Shown here in pieces: positions 25,438-36,995 of a stretch of 64,000 bases of DNA. Source of the DNA: Prostheceraeus crozeri (lineage: Eukaryota > Platyhelminthes > Polycladida > Euryleptidae); assembly GCA_907163375.1 (NCBI GenBank), contig CAJQUW010003174.1, forward strand, positions 310,001 through 374,000, written 5' to 3'. The notes under the pieces were generated by a model. It did not search any database. It was not told the origin of the DNA and worked only from the letters and a program-made list of their open reading frames with translations. Made by a program: the position numbers and the translations under genes. The stretch's first letter is position 1; the number at the start of each line of letters is the position of its first letter.

Positions 25438-25942
25438 TTACTTTGCTAGAAGTGCAAACTGATTCAAACAGATGGCACATGCAGGAACTTAATAAGTGGG
25501 CAAAAAGAAATTTTTAATACCTTGCAGAGATAGGAAAAATAGTCGTGCGTCGCTTGAGGATTGCTCTGAATTCCTTCAAAATGCTCCGATCGCCACGATT
25601 CCTTCAGATTCGAAGAATTCAGATCATTGCGCAAAAGTTTTCTCGATAATGTTGGGTCCTCCGATCATTTTAAAAAAAGTTAGCAGGCGCATGAAAAAAC
25701 GTTCACAAACTTCTCTGTAGAACTTGACATCGTCTGTGTCTCTTTGCTGTGTGATCCGGTTGCTGACAGTCACTGAAACTTTGCACAATTTGGCGTGTTT
25801 AATGTTGAACTGGCTGCTCATTGCTCGATTGCTATGGTATTATGTCAGCAGATTTTATTTTGCGCCATTTCATTAACGTTACATGTTCCAATGTTTCCTT
25901 TATATTCAAAGAGAAGAAGAGACGACCTGTCTAATTCTGTGG
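25438..25942 (+). repeat. Repeat family F, fullest uninterrupted copy
   Basis: It starts ACTTTGCTAGAAGTGCAAAC and ends GACCTGTCTAATTCTGTGG. Copies are at 19,092-19,674 (minus), 32,730-33,748 (plus, interrupted), and fragments lie at 26,010-26,115 and 59,895-60,115. Conserved interior blocks include GTTAGCAGGCGCA, GACATCGTCTGTGTCTCTTT and GGCGTGTTTAATGTTGAACT. Its ends do not form clear inverted repeats, so the class (SINE-like, MITE-like or other) is undecided. Confidence 0.75.
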
Positions 25943-26009
25943 TGCTGAATGTCGTAAAAGGAGCGTAAAAAGGGCCTACTGAACCCCTCAGGTCTCAGAG
26001 GGTTAATGT

Positions 26010-26115
26010 AGAACTGGCTGCTGATTGTTTGATTTCTATGGTATTGTGTGCAGATCGTGACACTTCATCAACGTTACGTACTGCAATGTTTCCCTTCTAG
26101 TCAAACAGAAGTATA
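26010..26115 (+). repeat. Repeat family F, 3' fragment
   Basis: This fragment matches the last third of family F (GAACTGGCTGCTGATTGT, CATCAACGTTACGT, CAATGTTTCCCTTCTAG) in the plus orientation, just downstream of the fullest copy. It is truncated at its 5' side. Confidence 0.7.
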
Positions 26116-26839
26116 TGATTGCACCAAACCAAGAAGGTGCAATGGTTTGGATGATCAGCAGGGGGCAGCCCCCCAGTGGGGCCGGGGTTAATGAAAACTC
26201 CGTCCTCCACTATTTAACTGCGCACATGTTAAATGAGTAGCATCTCCACAGGAGTGCTAAGTGTAATAATGTAATCTTTATTGATTTACAAATGACATTC
26301 GGTAGATACATTCGACAGTGTACAATTTATAAAAGTGGAATGATACGAGTCAAACAAAACTAATAGTAGTGCCCAGTAAGAATTTTAGGAATGCTGAAAA
26401 GACCATTACATAACAATACTAAATATCGTATTTGCTTTCATAGGATACAGAATCTCTTCGGTCGGTCTACACGCATTGAAATTCATTCTGCCTGCTTCCA
26501 TTTTATTGTCGGATTTCTATTAATAGAACTGTCAATGACAAAAATTGGATGAATTAAGTTCGCACAGAACAGGTATTTTCAGTTCACGAAATCTCAATTC
26601 CCGCAACCTGAGAATTTCGGAATTTCTAGTGTTCAATTTCTTTCCCTAATACGATTTTATTATGCACTTCACAGCAACAAACAATGCATGAAAATGGCTT
26701 TCAAGGCAGGTCGGTCACTAGATGTCACCTCCGGTATAGCGTGTGCACTGCTCCAGCTTTCCTGTACTTACTTCATTTAAACCAAATTTGCATTTTACAA
26801 TAGAATGTAATGAAATAAACGATAGATTGCCATGCAAAA

Positions 26840-26920
26840 ATGTGCGGCTGGCAGAAATCGACCCTACTACCCCCATGTTATGAACTAGACATGCGCTCTA
26901 CCACTTGAGCCACGAGACGT
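26840..26920 (-). repeat. tRNA-like pseudogene or SINE head
   Basis: The minus strand shows GTGGCTCAAGTGGTAGAGCG (A box and a good GCTC/GAGC D-arm) and GGGTCGATTTCTGCC (B box). The anticodon stem closes a loop of about 10 bases instead of 7, and the T-arm pairs poorly. It is therefore judged a tRNA-derived relic, not a functional tRNA. Confidence 0.55.
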
Positions 26921-27122
26921 TTACATGCGACTGTGTCAATTGGTAGGATCAATCCCTCATCACCACACTTCAGTTATCGTAGCAATTATGATCAATGAAC
27001 GGATGTCTCCTCACAATTGTGACTGGTGACATTTAATTTGAAGCATTAACATACACGCAACAGAAGACAGACCATATTTTCCATGCTTTAACCATACACA
27101 GAGCTATCAACAAAGTACTATT

Positions 27123-27754
27123 CATCGAGTAGGGATATATAGGCAGAGTGTCGACTCAAAAAAGTATGTGTATGCAGTGAAAATTTTGATATCAAAAGAT
27201 TCAGTTTTTTGAGGAGATTACGTTCCTGCGGTAAAAAAAGCAAAATTTTTTTCAATTTATATACTACCGACATGACGCCCCTTTATAAGTAGTATGCAAC
27301 AAGTTGGATATCAAAAAGAATGAATATTTGCTAGTAAGCCTCCTAACTAAGCGAAAATTATGCTGATTATCAAGGGAAGCCCATTATCCATTTTATAATG
27401 GAAGTCTTCATGAAAAAGTCCCGATCTTATTGTGCTTTCTTGGCTGAAATTTCATATTTCTAATTCATGAAAGCAATAGCAGATCATTGATTTGCCAATT
27501 TAACAAATATTACCTCTCCAAGGTTGTCATTACACGGACAATCCATAAAATTATATCATTTCCTTCTGCTTCGCTATCATGATCAGTCAATTCCGTTGTA
27601 ATTTCCTCAAAACCGGATAAATGTGTATATCAGACATTTTGAAACAATTCCGAATGTATCTCCAATGAGTTCATTTAATAAAATCGAAAGTGTATACATA
27701 TTGGGGATTTAATAAATGCGGAGTTGCCACTCTACCTAAGATACCTACTCTATG
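27123..27754 (-). mobile_element. hAT-like MITE, copy B (both TIRs present)
   Basis: A 632-bp element in reverse orientation to copies A and C. The ends read CATCGAGTAGGGATATAT (left) and, on the other strand, CATAGAGTAGGTATCT (right). Flanking octamers GTACTATT (27,115-27,122) and GTACTAGT (27,755-27,762) differ at one position, consistent with an old 8-bp hAT target duplication. There is no transposase. Confidence 0.82.
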
Positions 27755-27762
27755 GTACTAGT

Positions 27763-29107
27763 ACAACGCGAAACAGCTTATTTTTGGGCAAGTGGTAGAA
27801 ATTACTTCATAGTGACTTTTCACAATTTTCGATGGGTGCATCGTTTGTCAAACCCGTTGCAACTTTTGCACGCCTCTGTAGAGCAAAATGAGAAGAAATC
27901 CCCCTCTCTATTTTAATTGATAAAAACGTTTTTATATCTTGGATACGATTCATTTCTTCTCTCAATTTTGTCGTCAAAACATATTTAAAACAATGTATGT
28001 AGCAGCGACTGTAGATATAGTCATTTTTGTTTCGAAAATTGATTTGATAATTATTAGATTTTCTACGCCTTTGCAAAACATGTGAATTCTGGGAACTCAC
28101 AAGAAACTCTCAATTAATAAAACTTCTAGTTTCCAACGTTTAAGCGAGACAGAAAAGTGACCTTTCTGTCATTCCATTCGCAGAATGTAAAAAACTCTTA
28201 ATACATGGCAATCATCAAGATGATAACAAGAAAAATTCAACTTTACAAACATAGGATGCAAGGTAAAGTGAGTGCTTTATTTAGAATGAATTCAAAGGAA
28301 TTTGAATTTCCATGACTTCACAAAGTCAGAACTACAAGTTATGGAATTTATTTAATGAGTGGATCTGACTCAATCTGTTAATATTTCTTCTTTTGAATTA
28401 TTCACAGAAGCGATAACCATCTATTTAAATTTGCAGAGTCACTCTATACGAGGAAAGAAATAAATTTGCCGATAGAGTTCGCAAGCACCGAATACTCATC
28501 TCAATTTGTTGTTGGATGCCTTTATCACTAAAATTGTTGTCATTTATTTTACGTGAACATGCTACAGATTGTTTCCATACTCGTGCAGAGGTTTTACCGC
28601 TGAATGTATTTCCCCAGAGAATTTCCGCGCAATTATTTGGAATCACAAATTTTAATACAATAACAGGTTTCAATTTTCGAACACAATTTTCTCAATTCAT
28701 GACAACGAGGTTATTTTCGATTGTTAATTTTGCAGTGCCCTTTCTGAACACACTTGAAGATGAATTGTTTTTATTCCGTCGTTAAGCGAAACAATGTATT
28801 TCTTGAATAGCCAAAAGAATTGACATAGCCCTATCCCCAGACGTGAACTTTACCGCTCCTACTTGCAAGATGTCCGAGAAATAATGAATTTTTCATGACA
28901 ACTGACTTGACGATCGATATCTTTTCCTTTTAAAAATTATTTCTCATAGAAAATCACTCCATTTGGGAATTGCATCCTATAGCCTTGATTAGCAGAATTT
29001 CGTCACTTTCAACCTTTTTACAATCACAGAAGCCTTGACTGTTACAATGAAAGATCTCAGTGTCATCCAGATTTGAGCTACACAGAAAATATCACCGAAA
29101 ATATAAA
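27763..29107. other. Spacer between two hAT-like MITEs
   Basis: Opposed short frames here (27,807-28,100 minus; 28,516-28,785 plus) lack recognisable domains. No gene is supported. Confidence 0.45.
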
Positions 29108-29115
29108 TCCTCAAC

Positions 29116-29897
29116 CATAGAGTAAGTATATTAGGCAGAGTAGCAACTCAGCATTTATAAAATCCAAATGTGTATGAAGTTTCGATTTTATTAAATGAAC
29201 TCGATGTGAATACACTTGGATTGTTTCCAAAACTGCACATTTATGAACTTTTGAAGAAATTTTACAGATCCTCCGTGTCACGACAGCCTTGGAGAGGAAT
29301 GTTTGTTAAATTGACAACTCGATGACCTGCTCTTGCTTTCATGGTGAACCTAAAGAGAATCTTCTTAAGCGTGATCATCTCATAAGCAACCTGCCACTGG
29401 TAGAGCAAAATAACAGAATCAAAGACAATGATTTCAATTGACTTAAAACGACGCAAATAGGACCACATCACTATTCAAATTCAAGAAATGAAACATAAAT
29501 TTAGTGATTCATGAAACATGCCGGTGAAAATTGCATTAAAAACTTGAAATCACAGCCAAGAAAGCACAATAAGATCTCGACTTTTTCATGAAGCCTTCCA
29601 TTGTAATGCCGTTCATTAGATTTTCTTGATCATCAGCATAATTTCCGCTTAGCTACGATGCTTGTTAGCAAATATTCATTCCTTTTGATATCCAACTTGT
29701 TTCATGCTACTTATAAAGGGGCGTCATGTCGGTAGTATATAAATTGGAAAAAATTTAGCTTTTTTGAAATGCTCAAATAATTTTTTGGGCCGGAAGAACG
29801 TAATCTTCTCAAAAAACTGAATATTTTGATATCAAAATTTTCACTGTATACAGACACTTTTTGAGTCAACACTCTACTTATATATACTTACTCTATG
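29116..29897 (+). mobile_element. hAT-like MITE, copy C, with perfect 8-bp duplication
   Basis: Inverted termini of about 35 bp start CATAGAGTAAGTATAT on both ends. The octamer TCCTCAAC is repeated exactly at 29,108-29,115 and 29,898-29,905, the clearest target duplication in the family. It carries roughly 190 extra bases (about 29,345-29,540) that are missing from copies A and B, and it lacks about 50 bases they share near the phrase GATCATGATAGC. It is non-autonomous. Confidence 0.88.
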
Positions 29898-29905
29898 TCC
29901 TCAAC

Positions 29906-31748
29906 AAAGGCTCATATTAGAATCGCTTAAAATCATCATTCACAGTCAATGTAAAATTCAGATGGCTGATTCTGTTTGTTCATTGTCGTCCAAAAAGGTG
30001 AATAAATTTCCATTGTTTGATGTTTAAACAGACCAACAAATAGATGACATTGATCTTCCAGTCGCAAGATTACAGCACGAGCATTACGCGATGATGACGT
30101 CATTGAACCAGTGACGAACTTCAGGTAAAAAGATCTCAAGACAAAACATGTGTTCATTATGGTGCATGAAATGTGGATTTTGGACTATATAGATTTTGTG
30201 ATTGTCATCCTTTTTGATCATTTCCAATCGCAGCAGATATTACCATCTCAACAAAAGCTCTCACCGTCATCTGCATTTCATTTTCGCAGTCGGTTTGAAT
30301 GAATCCCTAACAATGGTCATTAAAATAGTTTGAAATCATGAATTTATTTTCGATTTTATATTTAGATGTATTTTTTGGAGACTGTGATTTCAATTGTTGT
30401 AATGCTATGGAACAAAGTGCATCACAGACCAGATGGTTTTACAAAAAAATTGTTTGCCAAAAGACGGCCTATGCCTGATGTGGTTTTCTTTTTCTATTAT
30501 AATATCTGCTATTCTTGAAGGTGAAAGAAATGAAAAATAATCGAATGTCACACTGACTTATATATTAACAATTTTTATAGGATACAAATAGAGCTATTTA
30601 CCAAAAATAAAGTTTAGGAATCGAGCTTATGACAATTAGCATCACCGTTGCCATTTATTCACGAGGATGAGAGGACAGTGTATTTAATTTAAACATCCCT
30701 CTTGTGATTATATAAATATTCAGCAGGTAATGAATAAGCAGGCTCTTTTAGAGAAGAAACGATAATGTATCAAACAAATGTAAGTGCCTTCTTTACAACA
30801 ATGATTGAAAGCATTAATAATCCTCAAAATTATCTTAAATTCTTTTTTCATTTTTCTATATTATTGAGTTACTGTTATACCGTGCTATGCCGTGATTGCA
30901 TTTCAAAAATACTTTCCTTTACATCGATAACACCTTTTTGTCCTCAATTAGTCATGAAGCTTGCTATCTATCGGAAGTGTATTCACTCACTGTTGGAATT
31001 TCCTTATCCTTGCTACAATTATGCATTATATCTCTATTTGTTGCCATTCTGAAATACAAATAAACCGTTGACAAACAACTGAACTGATTCCTTACACATT
31101 TATCTTTTTCCAGCATTGAAATTGTTGGGGAAGAGAATAAGTAAAAAAACGTAAACATTGTGCACCTCAAATTATCCTTCATTATTAATACAAAGACGAA
31201 TAATTTTCTACTCCGAAACTCCAGACAGATAATGAATGACTGTTTAATTTTTATAAATCCAATAAATTTGCCATCGCAAACGAAAGCCAAATACAATGAC
31301 GAGAAAAGTAACGTGGAAAGCAATCAAGCAGTTTAAATAAAGGAAGACATTAAACCTGCTTTTCAACGGTACATGAAGAGAAGAAGAAACGAGTTTGTTA
31401 GTAAGAATTGTTTTCTCGCTTTCTGCAATTTGTGAAACAGCTGACAATCTCGTGTCGTTATCGTATCAGAATTAACTTCATATCCTTAGAGAAATCCGAG
31501 ATACGTATCTGACAAACATGCTACAGGAAATAACTATACAATTACGTTATGAGAAATAGTTCATTAGATTCTTGTTTGAATGATGATGTACTTTCCTACT
31601 TCCGTTTTCTTCTAATGACGTTCGCTAGAGATTAATATGAAATGATGGAGAGGGTTCAGTCGGAATTGATTGAAATTGATCCATTTGATAAAGAAATATG
31701 TGAGTCCCTTTCAGAGACAACATTACTTGATATTAGTGCTGATACAAT
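29906..31748. other. Non-coding stretch
   Basis: No gene or clear repeat, apart from the short block shared with about 20,160 (near 30,085). Opposed open frames at 30,765-31,323 look like chance frames in AT-rich DNA. Confidence 0.45.
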
Positions 31749-31846
31749 TCAGTGCTCATTCAAAGTAGAAGTGTGAACGCAGTGTTTGGCAACCACTCTG
31801 TCCACATCGAGTTCTGGATCAAATCCAATTCCCGCCGCCTTAACTC
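31749..31846 (-). CDS. Candidate terminal exon, unassigned
   Basis: A good acceptor (ATAAATATTTCAG) opens a 98-bp frame with two leading bases, 31 codons and a TGA stop. The peptide begins VKAAGIGFDPELDVDRVVAK, whose codon use looks more protein-like than the surroundings. It enters in the phase left open by the 50,500-50,714 CUB exon, so it could be an alternative 3' exon giving a one-CUB product. No usable donor precedes the stop and no poly-A signal was recognised, so chance is a real alternative. Confidence 0.3.
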
Positions 31847-32729
31847 CTGAAATATTTATAATCATTTCAGAAAATAAGTAATATATTTATAATAGTAAAA
31901 ATATAATAGATAAGAAAATAAGTGCGTGCAATAAATTTTGTTCATTAACTTTTTAACATTGCTATTCATTTAATCTCTCAGCCGCTAAATATGAGTAGTA
32001 ATTCAAATTTGTACATCTCAATTTGGCTATATTTTGAAAATGAAGACGTTTTGCCTAACTTTGGACATAAATGATTCCTTATCATAATGTCAAAATGGCC
32101 AAAACACTGCGGTTGAATACCTGGCGCAGCAATCTTTTAGTCGAGCGGCGAAGTCTCAAAAGCTGCACTTTCATGGTCCACACGAAACGAGGAAGTCATC
32201 AAAGAGACATAGAAAAGTTTCACTGCTCATTTGTCGACAGTCATCTCCGAGTTTTAACACAGATAAAATTCATGTCAATTATAGTCAAACATCAGAAAAT
32301 ATGCGCATTGACTGAGAGGTATAAACTGAATCATTTAATGGTTGAACGCATGAATGATGATTTTCTTAGCTGTATCGGAAAACCAATTTGTGGGCGTGTC
32401 GCGTGAGCTGCAGCAGTATCAAGAAAGATATAGCTAATTCATATTTATTGAATATCAAAGAAGCCTTTGTGTGATATTTTACTTGACGGTTTAGTAAACA
32501 TTGAACAGAAACAATACGTTGTTGTGACAAGAACTTCCAATTACAGCTAACGGATAACCTCATTTTTGACGACGTAAGCTCACGCCTACTTCAAAATTAA
32601 ATAAATTTCTTGTGACAACGCACTAATTTGATATGTAAAGTATATCTATAAACACACGCAAAAACAACCTACACATAGCTGCATCTTGCTCACAAAGGTC
32701 AATTATTTACACAGAATTAAATTGTTTAC
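31847..32729. other. Non-coding or unassigned stretch
   Basis: A 111-codon plus-strand frame (32,071-32,406) starts with ATG but shows no domain, no signal peptide and no splice context. It is left unassigned. Confidence 0.4.
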
Positions 32730-33045
32730 ACTTTGCTATGTGTGCAAACTAATTCAAAACGATGGCATATGCAAGAACGTACTAAATGGCAAAAAGAAAT
32801 TTTTAATACATTGCAGAGAAAGAAAAATAGTCTTGTGTCATTACAGATTATTGAGAAAAAGTTTTCTTGATAATGTTGGTCCTTCCCCTCATTATTAAAA
32901 AAAGTCAGCAGGCGCACGGAAAACCGTTCAGAAACTCCTGTGTAGAACTTGACATCGTCTGTGTCTCTTTACTGTGTTATCCGGTCAATAACAGTCACTG
33001 AAACTTCGCACAATTTGGCGTGTTCAATGTTGAACTGGCTGCTGA

Positions 33046-33513
33046 TTGACAGTGAGAAGCCTTAAGCTTTTGATAGGTTTATTAGCAGCAAAAAATAAAA
33101 ATAAAATAAAACGAATAAAACGTAATATTCACCACATAAATAGTGCTTTAGAAAATAGTATTTTAAGAATTGCCTTGAACACATACAAAACACAAAACAT
33201 GATAAGCAATAAAGATAAAATTCCTTTCAATGAGTTATCTTCCGTAGTGTATAAGTATACTTGTGAGCATCGCAGTCAATGCTACGTCGGTGAAACCCGT
33301 CGCCATATTTTCACTAGGATAAACGAACACGTGAAAGGTCGACCAGCATCCGAAATATCTCTTCATGTTCACATCCCAAATAAAGATAATTTTAAAATTC
33401 TCATTCGCACTCCATACACGAAAATTGCTGAATCATTGTACATAAAGTCATTCCTTCATTCACAGTACCTAATGAATAACCGCAGCCAATCACAGCCGCT
33501 TTTCCTATATTGA
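33046..33513 (+). pseudogene. GIY-YIG endonuclease domain of a Penelope-like element
   Basis: The frame encodes a lysine-rich linker (KNKNKIKRIKRNIHHINSAL) and then the nuclease: VVYKYTC as the GIY strand, CYVGETRR as the YIG strand with following arginines, and R...EH as the helix carrying conserved R, E and H. In the family this domain nicks target DNA to prime reverse transcription. The RT is missing and the frame's ATG lies at the insertion edge, so the piece is not expected to work alone. The frame remains open to 33,513, which suggests relatively recent insertion. Confidence 0.85.
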
Positions 33514-33570
33514 TTTTTCTTGTCTCATTCGCACTGTATATATTGCATCCTTGTTTATTGACCGTTGTCA

Positions 33571-33604
33571 CTGATGATGGTAGCTTGCCTACTGAAACAT
33601 GTTT
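33571..33604 (+). ncRNA. Hammerhead-ribozyme-like core in Penelope-like terminus
   Basis: CTGATGA (33,571-33,577), then a hairpin GGTAG/CTACT with a 5-base loop, then GAAAC (33,594-33,598) and CATGTTT, where A15.1-U16.1 could pair and UH supply the cleavage step. Penelope-like elements are known to carry minimal type I hammerheads in their terminal repeats. One extra T lies between the CTGATGA box and the stem, and the closing pair is G.T, so activity is doubtful. Confidence 0.5.
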
Positions 33605-33960
33605 GCTGCTAATAAACCTATCAATGGCTGCTGATTGTTCGATTGCTATGGTATTACGTCAGCAGATTGTGCCATTTCATTAACGCTTCATGTTCCAGTG
33701 CTTCCTTTGTAGTCAAACAGATGAAGAGACGACCTGTCTAATTCTGTGGTTATTTCACTTGTCGGTACTAATGTCTCTGCTGTAATATACGCGTTGACCA
33801 ACCACGTCAATCAAAGTGAGATGAATGTATCAATATCCAACACTGAAGATAGTAAGATTCGGATGAATGTAATCATTTGACAAAGACACAGGGAAAATCA
33901 GAATTAGGCAGGCCTGATCGATGTGCTAGAAGACAATTAAATTCTTCCTGTGAACAATCT

Positions 33961-34248
33961 GGGGCAGGCGACACGAAACGCTGTTAGGGCTGACAGGTTA
34001 TTAGTGATCCCTAATACCCTGAAGTCGACGACTCAAAATTCTGTTCGGGAATCGGCTATTAGTGTAACAGGAAAGTCAGCGACACAGAACTCCTACATAG
34101 ATGTCCGACTGCCACCTTTGCTGGCATTCGCTAATAAACATTCTAGCTAACAGAGGTTTCGAGTCGCTGAAAGTGTAGCGTCTATTACCGAGTCATCTGG
34201 TTCTCACTAATAACGCTTTCACTAACGGCGTTTCGTGTCGCCTGCCCC
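33961..34248. mobile_element. 288-bp MITE
   Basis: Inverted termini GGGGCAGGCGACACGAAACG continuing C(T/C)GTTAG occupy 33,961-33,987 and 34,222-34,248. The interior holds several TATTAGTG or CTAATAA words in both orientations. It has no coding capacity; its target duplication is unclear. Confidence 0.85.
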
Positions 34249-36995
34249 TGATCTCTATTGTAAAGGCACGCGGGAACGACTTTTCCGTAGGGAGGGGGGG
34301 GCGAATTTATAGGCGGTTAACGGAGGCATGCTAGTACTACCCACTCTGGCGGAAACTGCATTCGTCTTGGATGAAGTTCTGAAATTTCTTTTACTAAGTC
34401 TTTTTTGCATTGAAGGTGAATCTTGATATTTAAGTTTTGGCTTCAGCTTTTTATCATCACGGCTTCCCGTAGTCTTGAGTTCATCGCTGTCATTAACTTA
34501 ATGACAAATAAGAGGCTAGCCAAAGTAAAAAATGCGTTTCATAACAACATGCATGTCAACAACGTGCAATCATTTTATTCTACCAGTTTAGATGCCACTA
34601 TATTTTGATTATACTGCAGCTATTCGAATTGACTTGTGATTCGAGAGGATTATTTCTGATTATTTCAATTGTTAAGAAACATAGATATATTCTCCGCCAA
34701 TCCTTCGGTTTTGGCAAATTTTTAAAGCAGTTTGTTTGTCATTATGCTGCATATGTATTGTATTACTATATTGCTATAGGCCACATGCTATATTATTATA
34801 CTGTTGGATATCACACAGGCCATATAGTCAGTGCAAGAATAAACCAGTTTTAGTAAATTGTGCTTTGCGTTACGATGCTTCAACATTTTTTAAATATATT
34901 GAAGTTGCATAGACATCAAAAATGTCCCTAATAGTTTTTCACATTAGATTGGAGATCTTATTGGGCATCTTAGCGGATTACAAATGAATTGTAAAGTGTA
35001 ATTGGCTAATTGAGATAAAAATATCACAACCGAAAGAAAACTGATGTGTCTGCATTATCTCCATACATATATTCTCTTCAATAAATCTCAGTGCTGAGGC
35101 TGTTTTAATTCAGTAAATAATTTTGAGATATTTTTATGTTTTTATTTCGCTGGAGACGCAATTCGAATTCATTACATTGATTAACAATGGAACACTGAAG
35201 TTGGCTGTAAGTTCATCGAACGTGTTATTGTTTTGAAACGAGGTAGAGACATAACATGTCAGACAAGGTTGTTCTTTGTAGTGCTGGAATTTTGATTAGT
35301 TTTCAACAAAACGGACATCTCTCTACAAACCTGTCTGTGACTAAGAAACTATTTCATTTTAATAATAAGTCAGAATCCGAGGAGATGAGATATTTCCAAC
35401 ATCGTCAAGTGAATTTAAGAAAATGATAAAATCTCGTAAAAATGATGTATCCCTAGAGAGTTTACAAAGAATTTAGCCTGTCTCGGTTATATCAATGAAT
35501 AGAAATAACCTAATGATGCGATGAATGATGTGTAGGAATGATGTCCACAGTTTCATATCTATGGTTGAACTTAAATCCAGATTTGCTAAAAAGTTTTAAC
35601 ATTGTTCATTAATACTCGCACAGTCGGATCGGCGTACAATGAATCCGCTTTTAAGAACAACTCACTTTTGAAGAGGGATTCCTTAATAAATTCCGCTCAA
35701 TTCATGAATGTCACAGTAGGCCTACTGCATGTAATAATCACAATTCTTATCAATCAAATATTGATTGACTTCCGTGATGAAACATGTTCCTTTGGCGGCA
35801 TTTTACTTCTTATCTCATATTTCTCTATCATTCCTTCTTTGTGTTAAACAAAGTGTACTAACATTTTCAGTTAATTTATTGACATATTTGATGCCAAACT
35901 AGAAAAATCAAGAAGTCGAATATGTATGAAATATGGTCTGTCACGAGTTTCAAAGTTTTATAAGGATAAATCAAAGATTTAAAAAGAAGCTGTTTAGTTG
36001 TGACCTGAAGCGTTGAATGGTTTAGTTCGTATTATCCGTAGTCTGTAATGGCATGTGATTCAGCAAGGTACAGTAGGCCTAAATGAACAAGTGCGAACTT
36101 CGTTGACTGAAATTGCATAACTGATATTGTTTGATAAGAACCCGAGATAGCATCTATTTTGATTTAGGTAGTCATGTGCGAGTTTTCTATGCGCGATACA
36201 TACATTTTCCCATTTCTATAATAGATGATTAAGCTACAAATTTTACAGTTCCGAAGTTTAACTTGAATAGTGAATTGATAGAATAACCTGTATATACTCG
36301 TACGAACAAACCTCTTTTAAAGACAATTTTGTTAATCGCAAAGCCTTACTATTTGCGGTTTCGACTGTGACCCTCTCAACGCTCAAATTTCCATTAACTC
36401 GCATAAACCATTGAAACCGACCAAATCAAGAATTCCTGTCGGAAATGCGGGCTTTTTCTATGTGTCTACGATTTAACGTGTCGTGTCACTATCGACTGCG
36501 AATTTGCGCTATTCGACGACTAATGCACGATATCTGAAGAGAATGACAACTATTAAGTCAATAACAGACACCAAAATCCTTGATTCCCCGGGCGCACTCG
36601 CCTGACCCAGGATTGAAGACCACGGTGAAGGATTGCACCTTCTTCAACAGGCCACGCTGACGGTGAAAAAAGGAATGTACTACGACAGACCTTTGTTGTC
36701 AATGCACGCTATGCATTCATTTTAAGTAAGCATTATTCATTGCAAACTGTACACGGCTAAACGTAACAGACAAGTTTCAAGGAAAATACCCGAAAATGTC
36801 TGTTAATGATGACGTCACAATTTAATTAGTGATGACGTAACAGTTAAAATCCATTCATATCAGATAAACAAGCATCTGTTTTTACGGATATTTACTCTTT
36901 GGACTGAAAAAAACCGTGAAACTAATTTTAGCTATTAATTTCAACGGATATTTACGGTTTACAGTTTACAGTGCTATCATTATTATTATCATTAC
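34249..36995. other. Non-coding stretch
   Basis: No convincing exon, RNA gene or bounded repeat was recognised. Short plus-strand open frames at 34,423-34,853 and 35,602-35,847 are hydrophobic and AT-driven and are not supported as genes. Confidence 0.45.

Larger units (their letters stand above)
33036..33637 (+). mobile_element. Small Penelope-like element with 13-bp target duplication
   Basis: The 13-mer TGGCTGCTGATTG at 33,036-33,048 is repeated exactly at 33,625-33,637, flanking 576 inserted bases. Just inside, a 23-bp perfect inverted repeat (33,070-33,092 and 33,602-33,624; core GATAGGTTTATTAGCAGC) bounds a coding stretch with a GIY-YIG nuclease. Penelope-like elements characteristically carry an RT followed by GIY-YIG and variable terminal repeats; here only the 3' part remains, so it is a 5'-truncated copy. 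Confidence 0.85.
32730..33748 (+). repeat. Repeat family F, copy split by a Penelope-like insertion
   Basis: Family F runs from ACTTTGCTATGTGTGCAAAC (32,730) to GAACTGGCTGCTGATTG (33,048). After the inserted element it resumes with TGGCTGCTGATTGTTCGATT (33,625) to CTAATTCTGTGG (33,748). Relative to the 25.4-kb copy it has lost about 90 bases near 32,845. The uninterrupted copy at 25,800 shows the empty site. Confidence 0.8.

Noticed and set aside
26840-26920. Functional tRNA gene on the minus strand
   Set aside because: Anticodon loop would be about 10 bases and the T-arm does not pair; only the Pol III boxes are kept.
32071-32406. 111-codon plus-strand frame with ATG
   Set aside because: The longest isolated frame outside repeats, but with no domain, signal or splice support; expected by chance in 64 kb.
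33046-33513. GIY-YIG protein as a host repair nuclease or bacterial contamination
   Set aside because: It has Penelope-like linker residues, flanking target duplication and terminal inverted repeats, so it is part of a retroelement.
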